64,000 bases of DNA, from NCBI GenBank assembly GCA_910587765.1, contig CAJUNR010000017.1, positions 1-64,000 of the forward strand, given 5' to 3'. Positions 41,798-50,419 of this stretch are shown here, piece by piece. The notes under the pieces were generated by a model that made no database searches, had not been told where the DNA came from, and worked only from the letters and a program-made list of their open reading frames with translations. Numbering within the stretch: the stretch's first letter is position 1; every line of letters begins with the position of its first letter. Both the position numbers and the translations under genes were made by a program. The DNA comes from an uncultured Lachnospiraceae bacterium (GTDB taxonomy: Bacteria; Bacillota; Clostridia; Lachnospirales; Lachnospiraceae).

Positions 41798-43132
41798 TTA
41801 GCACACGCCCTGCGCGAGCATGGCATTGGCCACCTTCTCAAAGCCGGCGATGTTCGCGCCCGCTACATAGTTTCCTTCCATACCGTAGCGCTTCGCGGCG
41901 TCGTCAATGTTGTGATAAATATTGACCATAATCTGTTCCAGCTTTGCGTCCACCTCTTCAAAGGTCCAGCTCAGACGCTCGCTGTTCTGCGTCATCTCCA
42001 GCGCGGAAGTCGCCACGCCGCCCGCATTGGAAGCTTTTCCGCAGATGAACAGTACGCCGTTATCCTGCAGATATTTGGTCGCCTCCAGCGTAGTGGGCAT
42101 GTTCGCGCCCTCGCAGACCGCCTTGCAGCCGTTCGCAACCAGTTGTTTCGCGTCTTCCAGATGCAGCTCGTTCTGAGTCGCGCACGGAAGAGCGATATCG
42201 CATTGAATCTGCCATACGCCGCGGCCTTCGTGATACTGCGCACCGGGTCTTGCAGCCGCATACTCGGTCAGACGGGCGCGTCTTACTTCCTTGATTTCTT
42301 TCAGAAGCGCCACATCAATTCCTTCCGGATCGTATACCCAGCCGGTAGAATCGGACACCGTCACAACTTTGGCGCCCATCTGCTGCGCCTTCTCGGTTGC
42401 ATAGATCGCCACATTACCGGAACCGGACACGCAGCACACTTTATCTTTCATATCCATGCCATGACACTTCATCAGCTCGCGGGTAATGTAGAGAAGGCCG
42501 TAACCGGTCGCCTCCGTACGCGCCAGGGAACCGCCGAAGCTCAGACCCTTGCCGGTAAGTACGCCTTCATACAGCCCGGTCAGCCGCTTGTACTGGCCGT
42601 ACATATATCCGATCTCCCTTGCCCCTGTTCCGATATCTCCTGCCGGTACGTCCACGTCCGCGCCGATGTATTTGTACAGCTCCGTGATAAAGCTCTGGCA
42701 GAACGCCATCACTTCTCTGTCGGACTTACCCTTGGGGTCAAAATCAGAACCGCCCTTGCCGCCGCCGATCGGAAGTCCGGTCAGGGAATTTTTGAAGATC
42801 TGCTCGAATCCCAGGAATTTGATGATGCCGATGTTGACGGACGGATGGAGTCTCAGACCTCCCTTATACGGTCCGATGGCATTATTGAACTGTACGCGGT
42901 ATCCGGTATTCACCTGAACCTGTCCTTTGTCGTCCACCCACGGAACCCGGAATTTGATCTGGCGGTCCGGCTCGGTCAGCCTCTCCAGCAGCGCTTCCCT
43001 GCGATACTTCTCCTCATTCGCCTCAATGACCGGTCTTAAAGAATCCAGCACCTCTTCCACTGCCTGCAGAAACTCCGGCTCCGATGCATTTTTCTCTTTG
43101 ACTCTTGCGAGTACCTCATCAACATAACTCAT
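41798..43132 (-). CDS. gdhA: NADP-type glutamate dehydrogenase
   Basis: Reductive amination of 2-oxoglutarate to glutamate. The 444-residue length and blocks YRVQFNNAIGPYKGGLRLHP, LPIGGGKGGSDFDPKGKS (catalytic Lys region), VPAGDIGTGAREIGYMYGQY and the nucleotide-binding GSGNVAIYATEKAQ match the hexameric anabolic class. Start MSYVDEVLARV is taken at 43132, 10 bases after GAGGAG; two earlier in-frame starts are less well placed. Promoter at 43185-43213. Confidence 0.96.
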   Translation of the reverse strand: MSYVDEVLARVKEKNASEPEFLQAVEEVLDSLRPVIEANEEKYRREALLERLTEPDRQIKFRVPWVDDKGQVQVNTGYRVQFNNAIGPYKGGLRLHPSVNIGIIKFLGFEQIFKNSLTGLPIGGGKGGSDFDPKGKSDREVMAFCQSFITELYKYIGADVDVPAGDIGTGAREIGYMYGQYKRLTGLYEGVLTGKGLSFGGSLARTEATGYGLLYITRELMKCHGMDMKDKVCCVSGSGNVAIYATEKAQQMGAKVVTVSDSTGWVYDPEGIDVALLKEIKEVRRARLTEYAAARPGAQYHEGRGVWQIQCDIALPCATQNELHLEDAKQLVANGCKAVCEGANMPTTLEATKYLQDNGVLFICGKASNAGGVATSALEMTQNSERLSWTFEEVDAKLEQIMVNIYHNIDDAAKRYGMEGNYVAGANIAGFEKVANAMLAQGVC

Positions 43133-43184
43133 TTTCTTCATTCTCCTCAACTCTATAGTCTTACGTTTACTTTTCAACGGTAAC

Positions 43185-43213
43185 ATTTTATTACGATTCT
43201 TTTAAATATGCAA
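43185..43213 (-). promoter_or_regulatory. gdhA promoter
   Basis: TTGCAT (43208-43213), 17-base spacer, TAAAAT (43185-43190) on the minus strand; leader of about 45 bases. Confidence 0.65.
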
Positions 43214-43367
43214 TAATTTTCGCATGATTATCCAACTTCTGAAAATTTTTTCGTCTTCGACTTTATCAGATGCATTTTTTTCATCGTCTGCATTACTTTT
43301 TTTCACTTTATCCGCGGTACGGTCGCCCAAAAGAGGAATCTGACCGCCTCCGGAATCCGTTGCGCGT

Positions 43368-44174
43368 TCACGGCTGCGGCGAAACCACGGCCAGAATCCC
43401 CTCCGCCAGCTTCTTTGCCAGAAGCTTCTGGTATTCTTCCTCCGTCAGCTTCGCGCACTCTCCCCGGTTGGAAAGATAGCCCATCTCCACCAGCACGGCG
43501 GGCATCTCCGTGTTGTTGAGCACGCGGAAGTCTCCGATCCGGGTCCCCCGGCAACTGATCTGCTCTTCGCTGTCCATCTTCTGCACAATCTGTTCCGCCA
43601 GCGCTTTCCCGTCCGCGCTTCCGTCCCGGTAATAACACTCCAGCCCTTTCACGCCCGCGTCTTCTTCGCAGTAATTGCAGTGGAGGCTGACAAAATACTC
43701 CGCCTGGTTCTGATTCGCGTAATCCGCCCGGGCGTTGAGCCCGATCTTCGTATCGTCCTCTCTGGTGAGAAGCACGGCCGCGCCGGCATTTTCCAACTGC
43801 TGCGCGAGCTTCTGCACCACGGAAAGATTAATCTCCTTCTCCAGCGCTTTCCCGGAGCTTGTCCCCTGATCCCTTCCCCCATGTCCGGCGTCCAGAACGA
43901 TCAGCGGGGAGCCTTCCGCTCTCTCTTCCTCTTTATTTTCCACGATCCTTGCGCCCTGGAAAACGTCCTCTACTTTTTCCGAACTTTTTAAAAGCAGCAG
44001 TCCTCCCTGTATCACCAGTACGCACAGAAAAAACAACACGCTCAGAAACAGCACCCGCATCGCATAGGCCTTCAGCCTTCGTTTCAGACGCCGCATCCTC
44101 TTCTTTTTAAGCTGTATCTGTCTTCTTTCCTTTGCTGTCATTCTTCTGTCCCATTCGTCCGTTTTCTTACTCAT
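43368..44174 (-). CDS. N-acetylmuramoyl-L-alanine amidase
   Basis: Zinc amidase that cleaves the peptide stem from peptidoglycan. 268 residues: a basic cytoplasmic start, one membrane helix (VLFLSVLFFLCVLVIQGGLLLL), then the Amidase_3 domain with zinc ligands in LDAGHGG, the Glu of EKEINL, the His of SLHCN, and the catalytic Glu in VEMGYLSN. Acts outside the membrane, anchored by its N-terminal helix. The start is uncertain: the ATG at 44174 has no ribosome-binding site and is immediately preceded by TATAAT; an ATG at 44141 is an alternative. Confidence 0.9.
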   Translation of the reverse strand: MSKKTDEWDRRMTAKERRQIQLKKKRMRRLKRRLKAYAMRVLFLSVLFFLCVLVIQGGLLLLKSSEKVEDVFQGARIVENKEEERAEGSPLIVLDAGHGGRDQGTSSGKALEKEINLSVVQKLAQQLENAGAAVLLTREDDTKIGLNARADYANQNQAEYFVSLHCNYCEEDAGVKGLECYYRDGSADGKALAEQIVQKMDSEEQISCRGTRIGDFRVLNNTEMPAVLVEMGYLSNRGECAKLTEEEYQKLLAKKLAEGILAVVSPQP

Positions 44175-44312
44175 CCATTATACAGCAAAAAAGCTCAAGG
44201 GGATTCTGAATTTTTATTAAGATTTTCAATAAATATTTTCGGAGACGGAGCGCCCATTCCTTTTCACATCCGCGCCGGCCGGATGCGAACGGCGCGGGAA
44301 TGCAGGACCCGT

Positions 44313-44804
44313 CTACAGTTCATGATAATAAGGACAGATGTCCTCATAATATCCGTCCTTCCTGCGGAAACCTCCCGGAATCGTACCGAGCGGTACAAAG
44401 CCGAGCCGCTCGTAGAGATGCCTTGCATGAAGGTTGGATGCCACCACCGCATTGAACTGCAGAATCCGAAACCCGTGCAGACGTCCCTGCTCGAGGCAGT
44501 CCAGCACCAGCTTCTCGCCGGTATGCAGTCCCCGGTTCGCCCGGCCGACCGCGTAGCTGGCATTGCAGATATGTCCGCACCGGCCGACGTTGTTCGGATG
44601 CAGGATGTACAGACCCAGTATCCGGCCCGTCTCCCTCTCCTTTGCCACCCCGTTGTATGTCTGTGCTGCGAAAAACGCCGCGCCGCTCTCAAGGGTCAGA
44701 CGCTCCTCCTGCGGAAACGCTGCTCCCTCCTCCACCACCTCATTCCAGATCCGGATCATGGCCGGCAAATCTTCTTCTCTGTATGCTCTGACGATTATTT
44801 CCAT
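44313..44804 (-). CDS. GNAT-family N-acetyltransferase
   Basis: A 163-residue acetyltransferase. The fold order is visible: N-terminal IIVRAYREEDLPAMIRIWNEV, the acetyl-CoA loop with ANRGLHTGEKLVLDCLEQGR, then VVASNLHARHLYERLGFVPLG with the typical Asn and Tyr. Start at 44804 follows GAGGGGCGG. Its first bases come after the stop of the DUF3786-like gene (11-base gap/overlap region), so it is probably in the same operon. Substrate unknown. Confidence 0.88.
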   Translation of the reverse strand: MEIIVRAYREEDLPAMIRIWNEVVEEGAAFPQEERLTLESGAAFFAAQTYNGVAKERETGRILGLYILHPNNVGRCGHICNASYAVGRANRGLHTGEKLVLDCLEQGRLHGFRILQFNAVVASNLHARHLYERLGFVPLGTIPGGFRRKDGYYEDICPYYHEL

Positions 44805-44814
44805 ATTCCGCCCC

Positions 44815-45456
44815 TCACTGCAGCAGGTCGAGCAGGTCTGCAATCATGCAGCCCAACGTCTCATAATGTACAAAGTCCGTCACGCACTGATCCGCCAGCA
44901 CCTGTACCTGCGCGGGGAAATCTTCATCGCGGTCCCAGAACACCAGACGCAGATGAATCTGGGGAAAGACTTCAAACTCATACGCCGCGTCTCCGGCCGC
45001 AACCGCTTTCCCGCCGGCCGCCAGACAGGCTGCTTTCAGTTCCTCCGTCTTCCCTTCATATTTCGCCGCAAACGGCGCCAGAAGCGGGTCCCGGACTTCC
45101 GGATTCCGGCTTATCACGCCGTCGATGCTATGACTGGGGACCCATTTCCCGGATATGACCGGCACGTCCCGGGTATAATGCAGCAGATGGTAGATCGACA
45201 TCGACTCATTAAAATAAAGCTCCTGCGTCCATTCCTCTCCCTCCTGTCTTTCCAGCACTCCGTCAGACAGCCGAAGCCGGTAAAGCCGTCCCAGACAGGT
45301 CAGATACAGATGCCCCTCATCCGTTTTCAGATGAAGAATCCGAGCAGCCCTTTCCGGGTCGTATTCCGTAAATTCTTCCCTCCACTGCCGGCACACCTCT
45401 TCATGGGTAGAAAAAAACACGCCTCTGTTCTGAAACGCATGATAGTTCACACTCAT
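44815..45456 (-). CDS. DUF3786-like protein
   Basis: A 213-residue soluble protein without signal or membrane segments. It has the character of DUF3786 proteins of anaerobes: an aromatic central part (YFNESMSIYHLLHYTRDVPV followed by SGKWVPSHSIDGVI), and a C-terminal acidic part with LRLVFWDRDEDFPAQVQVLAD. Function unknown. It is encoded between acylphosphatase (12 bases upstream) and a GNAT acetyltransferase. The family call rests on recollection of the pattern, so it is tentative. Confidence 0.5.
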   Translation of the reverse strand: MSVNYHAFQNRGVFFSTHEEVCRQWREEFTEYDPERAARILHLKTDEGHLYLTCLGRLYRLRLSDGVLERQEGEEWTQELYFNESMSIYHLLHYTRDVPVISGKWVPSHSIDGVISRNPEVRDPLLAPFAAKYEGKTEELKAACLAAGGKAVAAGDAAYEFEVFPQIHLRLVFWDRDEDFPAQVQVLADQCVTDFVHYETLGCMIADLLDLLQ

Positions 45457-45468
45457 GGAAACTCCTCC

Positions 45469-45738
45469 TTACCATCTCTCCCTAAATTCCCGCTCTTCCC
45501 GAAGCTCGATTTTCTCTTCGTTCATCCGCTCAATACGTATGAATTTCTGACGGTGCAGATACAGAAGCAGATCGTCGATGACCTCCGGCTCTCCCTGAAC
45601 CTCCATCTCCACGCTTCCGTCATAACAGTTGCGGACCCATCCGGTCAGACCGAGAAACCGTGCCTTATACGTAGCGTGGTAGCGAAAGCCCACGCCCTGT
45701 ACTCTGCCGTAGAATACGATATGTTTCCGTATGCTCAT
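45469..45738 (-). CDS. acyP: Acylphosphatase
   Basis: Small enzyme that hydrolyses acyl phosphates. The 89-residue product carries the signature FYGRVQGVGFRYHATYKARFLG with the catalytic Arg, and the matching second part GLTGWVRNCYDGSVEMEVQG with the catalytic Asn. Full length. First gene of a small operon with the DUF3786-like and GNAT genes. Confidence 0.94.
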   Translation of the reverse strand: MSIRKHIVFYGRVQGVGFRYHATYKARFLGLTGWVRNCYDGSVEMEVQGEPEVIDDLLLYLHRQKFIRIERMNEEKIELREEREFRERW

Positions 45739-45816
45739 GCGCTCTCCTCCTCACTTTCCTGTTCTCCAAATCTCTGCAACACGAAATGCAACACATCCGC
45801 CGGACGCCCGTGTGCA

Positions 45817-45906
45817 TAAATCGAGTAGGGGAGGTTTCTTCCCTACTCGCGCATCGGGTGCCTGTCAGCTCTGCTGACAATCTTCCTCAGGCACCCGTAT
45901 GCATAA
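45817..45906. repeat. Double-hairpin dispersed repeat, copy B
   Basis: Almost identical to copy A (one C for T in the right arm of stem 2). It is preceded by CGCCCGTGTGCATA, which resembles the element's own end (CACCCGTATGCATA), as though a neighbouring unit had been partly lost. It abuts the tRNA-Val terminator. Confidence 0.9.
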
Positions 45907-45908
45907 CG

Positions 45909-45931
45909 AAAAAAGCGGCTGAACCAGCCGC
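45909..45931 (-). terminator. Terminator after tRNA-Val
   Basis: Stem GCGGCTG / CAGCCGC with a 3-base loop followed on the minus strand by TTTTTT. It lies 8 bases past the tRNA end and next to repeat copy B. Confidence 0.9.
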
Positions 45932-45938
45932 CTTTCAA

Positions 45939-46011
45939 TGGAGATAGCAGGACTCGAACCTGTGACCCTCTACACGTCAAGCAGATGCTCTCCCAGCTGA
46001 GCTATATCTCC
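45939..46011 (-). tRNA. tRNA-Val (anticodon GAC)
   Basis: 73-base cloverleaf. Acceptor stem GGAGATA / TATCTCC, D-arm GCTC...GAGC, anticodon loop TTGACGT giving anticodon GAC, T-arm with GGTTCGAGTCC, discriminator A. No CCA is encoded. It has its own promoter and terminator and is a single-gene unit. Confidence 0.95.
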
Positions 46012-46022
46012 ATTTCTCTGCT

Positions 46023-46051
46023 ATTATAGCACATCTTTTCGCAAAATACAA
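46023..46051 (-). promoter_or_regulatory. tRNA-Val promoter
   Basis: TTGTAT (46046-46051), 17-base spacer, TGC-TATAAT (46023-46028) extended -10, 12 bases before the tRNA. Confidence 0.8.
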
Positions 46052-46093
46052 ATACTTTTTTGTGTTTGGGCTTTTGGTTTTCTTTGAGCTTTT

Positions 46094-47941
46094 CTACCCT
46101 GTACCGCCTGTTTCTCCCGCAAACACCCGCATGGCCGCTTCTTCTTCAAACTGCTTCAAATACAGTTCCGAATAATAACCTCCTGCCTGAAGCAGCTCCT
46201 GATGAGTCCCGCGCTCCATAATCCTCCCGTCCTTCACTACCAGAATCAGATCCGCCCTGCGGATCGTAGACAGCCGGTGGGCGATCACAAAAGAGGTATG
46301 ACCTCTCAGCAGGTGTTCCACCGCGTTCTGAATCAGGCGCTCCGTCTGCGTATCAATGGAAGAAGTGGCCTCGTCCAGCACGAAGATCGCCGGATCCGCC
46401 AGAATCGCCCGGGCGAATGAGATGAGCTGCTTCTCCCCTACGGAAAGCCTTCCGCCGCTTTCTCCCACGTTGCTCTCATATCCATGAGGAAGCTTTGCCG
46501 CCACCGTGTCCGCCGATACCTGCCTGGCCGCCTCCTCCACTTCCGCGTCCGTGGCATCGAGCCTCCCGTAACGGATATTTTCCCGCACGGTCCCGGAAAA
46601 GAGGTGCGGATTCTGCAGCACATAGCCCATCTGACTGTGAAGCCAGAGCTGAGACCGCTCCCGGTAATCCACGCCGTCGATCAGGATCCGTCCTTCCGTC
46701 GGCTCGAAGAAACGCCCCAGCAGATTGACCAGCGTGGATTTGCCGGCGCCGGTCTCCCCTACAATCGCCACGTTCATGCCCGCCGGTACATGAAGGTTAA
46801 AATGCTCCAGCACGTATTCCTTTCCGTCCGGATACCGGAAAGACACGTCCTCAAACACAATATCGCCCCGAATCCGTTCCCAGTTTTCTTTTCTGGCCGT
46901 AAATGCGTCTCCGTACCGGGCCGTGACCTCTTCCCTGTCCACCACGTTCGGCTCCTGCTCCAGAAGGTCCACAACCCGTTCAATGTTCGCCTGGCAGGAA
47001 ATCAGTTCAGACAAAAGCCTTGCAAGCTGCTGAATCGGTTCAAAGATAACGACCGCATAGGAGATAAATACCGACAGCGTTCCCAGCATCATCAGTTCTT
47101 CCCGCACCATGCCTCCTCCTTTTGCCAGCACAATGGCGGAGACCACGGAACCGAAAAACAGGATCAGCGGGATATAGACTGCGTTCAGTTTCGCCGCCCG
47201 GCTCGACGCCTGATGCATTTCCGACGTCCGCCGATAAAATTCCCGGTCGTTGTCCTCCTCGATCACCATGCTTTTGGAAGTCTTTACCCCGGTGATTCCC
47301 TCATTGTAGGCGCTGGTTATCCGGGAATTGATCCTCCGTATCTTCCGGTTCCAGTGCAGAATCTTATTCTGAAAATAGACGGTCAGTAAGGCAATGCCCG
47401 GCACTACCAGCATGATAATCAGAGCCAGCCCCGCGTTCAGAAAGAACATGACGCCGAACACGGTCACTACATAGAGAAACGCCCAGAACATGTCCACCAG
47501 CCCCCACGCGACCATGGAAGCGATCTTCAGGGTATCGCTCATAACCCGGGCATGAATATAGCCCACCGGCGTGGTATTGTAATAGGAAAAGGACAGCGTC
47601 TGCAGATGCTTAAACTGCGCCCATTTCAAATCCCGCCCCAGATTCATCTCGATGGTCGTGGCCGCATGCACCGAAAAATACACGCTGACCGTCTGCGCGG
47701 CGATCATCAGCACATAGGCAAACGTAAAGGGACGGACCCCGTCCAGCGTACCGCGCGTGATAAAATGGTCGATCGCGTAACTCTGGAACAGAGGCACCAG
47801 AATGTCCACGGCAGCCAGAAAAATATTGAGCCCCATGGTAATGAGAAAATATTTTTTATACGGTTTAAAAAACGGAAACATCTTCGCCCAGATCCGAAGA
47901 CTGAACGGCTGGTTGTATTCCTGCTCTTCATAAACTGCCAT
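46094..47941 (-). CDS. ABC exporter half-transporter (catalytically intact site)
   Basis: 615 residues: six-helix exporter membrane domain, then an ATPase domain with Walker A GETGAGKSTLV, signature LSVGEKQLISFARAI (deviating from LSGGQ), Walker B IFVLDEATSSIDT with the catalytic Glu, and switch His in IAHRLST. Starts at 47941 and overlaps the preceding half-transporter gene by 14 bases. The pair fits heterodimeric multidrug exporters such as BmrC/BmrD or TM287/288. Substrate cannot be read from sequence. Confidence 0.9.
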   Translation of the reverse strand: MAVYEEQEYNQPFSLRIWAKMFPFFKPYKKYFLITMGLNIFLAAVDILVPLFQSYAIDHFITRGTLDGVRPFTFAYVLMIAAQTVSVYFSVHAATTIEMNLGRDLKWAQFKHLQTLSFSYYNTTPVGYIHARVMSDTLKIASMVAWGLVDMFWAFLYVVTVFGVMFFLNAGLALIIMLVVPGIALLTVYFQNKILHWNRKIRRINSRITSAYNEGITGVKTSKSMVIEEDNDREFYRRTSEMHQASSRAAKLNAVYIPLILFFGSVVSAIVLAKGGGMVREELMMLGTLSVFISYAVVIFEPIQQLARLLSELISCQANIERVVDLLEQEPNVVDREEVTARYGDAFTARKENWERIRGDIVFEDVSFRYPDGKEYVLEHFNLHVPAGMNVAIVGETGAGKSTLVNLLGRFFEPTEGRILIDGVDYRERSQLWLHSQMGYVLQNPHLFSGTVRENIRYGRLDATDAEVEEAARQVSADTVAAKLPHGYESNVGESGGRLSVGEKQLISFARAILADPAIFVLDEATSSIDTQTERLIQNAVEHLLRGHTSFVIAHRLSTIRRADLILVVKDGRIMERGTHQELLQAGGYYSELYLKQFEEEAAMRVFAGETGGTG

Positions 47942-49742
47942 ATGGTACCTTCCCCCGTTCCATCTGAATCTCATAGATCTGCCGGTAGATGCCGTCCCTG
48001 CGCACCAGTTCCGCGTGGGTTCCCGTCTCCTCCACTCTGCCCTGATTCAAAACCAGAATCCGGTCCGCTCCCATCAGCGTGGTAATCCGGTGGGAAATCA
48101 GGATCACCGTAGCTCCTTTTACGTGCTCTTTCAGCGCCTGCCGAATCCGATGATCCGTCCGTGTATCCACCGCGGAAAGGGAATCGTCGAAGACCATGAC
48201 CGGCGCTTTCTGAAGCAGCATCCGGGCAATCGCCACCCGCTGTCTCTGCCCGCCGGAGAGCGTCACGCCCCGTTCCCCCACCAGGGTCTCATAGCCATCC
48301 GCGAAGTTCATGACCGCTTCATCCACGCAGGCTATGCGGGCTGCACGGCGGATCTCCTCCATGGAGGCCTCCGGCGCGCAGGCGGCAATGTTCTCCCGGA
48401 TCGTCCGGGAATAAAGAAACGGCTCCTGCAGCACCATGCCCACCTGACGGCGCAGCCAGGCAGTCGGAAGCTCGCGGATGTCCGCGCCTCCCACCGTAAT
48501 GCTTCCTTCCTCCAGCTCGTACAGTCTGGTCAGAAGCTGGACGATGGTGGACTTTCCGCTGCCGGTCCCTCCCAGGATCCCGAACGTCGTCCCCTGAGGA
48601 ATCGCAAAGGATACGTCCTCCAGCACGTTTTTCCCCTGCTCGTAGGCAAATGATACATGAGAGAAGACGATGTCCATGCATGCTCTGTCCTCAGCCTCCG
48701 CCTTTTTCCTGCCGGACATTTCCGTCCGCTTCGGACCGGCAAAGGCTTCTTCCTCCCCGCGGAGGATGTAGCCCACGCGTTCAAAAGACACTCCGGCCTT
48801 GCTCATATCAGACAGAATCCTCCCCAGGCCGCGGACCGGCCAGACGAGCACTGTGTTGTAGGACGCGAACGCCACAAATTCTCCCACGGACATATTCCCG
48901 TGAACGGCCTCCACCGCCCCCAGTACCACCACAGCCGTCACCTGCAGCCCCGTAATCAGATCGCCCACACCCCAATAAAGTCCGGACAGGGTTCCCAGCC
49001 GGATCCACAGCCCGGCAAAGGCTTCATTCTTCTCCCGGAACCGGTCCATCTCGAACTGTTCCCGGCCAAAGGCCCGCACCACCCGCACACCGGTGGCATT
49101 TTCCTGCACCACGGTAGACAGCTCTCCCTCGGCCTCGTCCGCATCCGTGAACCTTTCCGCGATCAGCCGGTAAAAAACCGCCGAATACAGAATCACCGCC
49201 GGCACAAACAGCAGCACCACAAAAGCCAGTTTCCGGTTCATGGACAGCATCATCGCAAAAGAAATCCCCACCAGAAAGGCCGTCCGGAACACTTCCAGAA
49301 GCTGCGTCACTACAAAATTGCGAATCACTTCAACATCCGACGTACAACGCTGGATGATATCCCCGGTCTGGTTCCGGTCATGCCAGCTCATCGGCAGCCT
49401 CTGCACATGCCGAAACAGCGCGTCCCTCATATTTTTTGCAAAGCCTTCTCCCGCCTGCGCGGTACAGACGCGCATCACAAACATAGCCGCTCCCGACAGC
49501 ACCGCCACCGCTACAACGGACAGCGACAGCAGCCAGAGATGCTCCTGCAAATACGAATACCCGCTGCCGCCCAGCACCCGATCAATCCCGAACCGGAAAA
49601 TCTGCGGCGTCACCGCATTCAGCGCGGTGGCCGCAAAGGAAGCCGCCACTGCGCACAGAAAATACCGTTTACAGCCGCGAAAATACCGTAAAACCATCCT
49701 GCTTTTCCCGAATTTCCCGTTCTTTTTCCATTCTGTGGACAA
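47928..49742 (-). CDS. ABC exporter half-transporter (degenerate site)
   Basis: 604 residues with an exporter membrane domain (residues about 20-310) and an ATPase domain: Walker A GGTGSGKSTIV, canonical signature LSGGQRQRVAIARML, but Walker B VMVFDDSLSAVDT has Asp where the catalytic Glu is expected; switch His in ISHRITT. Together with the LSVGEKQ signature in its partner this produces one degenerate and one active ATP site. Starts at TTG with GGAG 6 bases upstream. First gene of the pair. Confidence 0.9.
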   Translation of the reverse strand: MSTEWKKNGKFGKSRMVLRYFRGCKRYFLCAVAASFAATALNAVTPQIFRFGIDRVLGGSGYSYLQEHLWLLSLSVVAVAVLSGAAMFVMRVCTAQAGEGFAKNMRDALFRHVQRLPMSWHDRNQTGDIIQRCTSDVEVIRNFVVTQLLEVFRTAFLVGISFAMMLSMNRKLAFVVLLFVPAVILYSAVFYRLIAERFTDADEAEGELSTVVQENATGVRVVRAFGREQFEMDRFREKNEAFAGLWIRLGTLSGLYWGVGDLITGLQVTAVVVLGAVEAVHGNMSVGEFVAFASYNTVLVWPVRGLGRILSDMSKAGVSFERVGYILRGEEEAFAGPKRTEMSGRKKAEAEDRACMDIVFSHVSFAYEQGKNVLEDVSFAIPQGTTFGILGGTGSGKSTIVQLLTRLYELEEGSITVGGADIRELPTAWLRRQVGMVLQEPFLYSRTIRENIAACAPEASMEEIRRAARIACVDEAVMNFADGYETLVGERGVTLSGGQRQRVAIARMLLQKAPVMVFDDSLSAVDTRTDHRIRQALKEHVKGATVILISHRITTLMGADRILVLNQGRVEETGTHAELVRRDGIYRQIYEIQMERGKVPYGSL

Positions 49743-49855
49743 TTTCGTCTCCGCCCTCTCTTTTTCGGCCCTGCCGTCTGAATCAAAACAGTCCGCCTGG
49801 CCAGTGCTTTCTTATCGCTTTTCACCCGTTAGAGCGCGCCTATGGCGCGCAGACC

Positions 49856-49884
49856 AAAAAAAGACACATCCGAATGGATGTGCC
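49856..49884 (-). terminator. HPr gene terminator
   Basis: Stem CACATCC / GGATGTG and seven T residues on the minus strand, 10 bases after the HPr stop. A perfect GCGCGCC-TAT-GGCGCGC palindrome lies just beyond (about 49834-49850). Confidence 0.85.
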
Positions 49885-49894
49885 ATACCCCGTA

Positions 49895-50149
49895 TCACAA
49901 GGCTTTCAGGAAAGTTACGACCCGTTCGAGCGCCTGTACTTCATCTTCCCCATAGCATTCCACGATCACCTCATCGCCCGGGCACACCGGAAATGCAAGC
50001 AGGCTCATGAGACTTTTGCAGTTCATCTTATGTTCTCCGCAGGTCATCATGACATGGGAACTGCATTTGTTCGCTACAGTCACCAGCTTTCCCGCCGGAC
50101 GCAGGTGCAGCCCATTCTCATTCTTAATAGTTACGCATTCCCTGACCAC
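49895..50149 (-). CDS. HPr-family phosphocarrier protein
   Basis: Small phosphocarrier of the PTS and target of HprK. From the GTG at 50149 the product is 84 residues, and in this numbering GLHLRPA places His at exactly 15 and CKSLMSLL places Ser at exactly 46, the two phosphorylation sites; this decides the start. AGGGGTGA precedes the GTG. Unusually, it has six cysteines in 84 residues. It is alone: no ptsI is next to it, so it may be the general HPr, or a specialised one kept for catabolite control. Confidence 0.85.
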   Translation of the reverse strand: MVRECVTIKNENGLHLRPAGKLVTVANKCSSHVMMTCGEHKMNCKSLMSLLAFPVCPGDEVIVECYGEDEVQALERVVTFLKAL

Positions 50150-50419
50150 AAAAATCACCCCTCTCTCTCCTTCTCTATGTATTGCCGCTCTGATTCCGGC
50201 TCACAGCCCCAATTTCCGCAAGACGGATACAGACCGGCAGAGGCAGGCATCGGTCCTGCGCGGCGCGGTCCTGACAGAAGCCGCCGCGTCCCCGTTCACG
50301 GTCTTTCCCCCGTAATACCCGCACGCTTACTTGGAGTATACCACAAAAAAAGGGCCGTATACACAGCCCTTTGAAAAAATTAACATATTATTTACAATTT
50401 TGTCTGTTTCACACCCGGA
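50150..50419 (-). other. Long leader/intergenic region before the HPr gene
   Basis: 270 bases without a supported gene. It holds the sugar permease terminator (50345-50372) and a candidate extended -10 TGG-TATACT on the minus strand (about 50336-50344), which would give an untranslated leader of about 180 bases. That leader is GC-rich with no known RNA family that I recognise. Confidence 0.45.
50345..50372 (-). terminator. Terminator of the sugar ABC operon
   Basis: Stem AAAGGGC / GCCCTTT with TTTTTTTT on the minus strand, about 50 bases past the permease stop. Confidence 0.88.
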
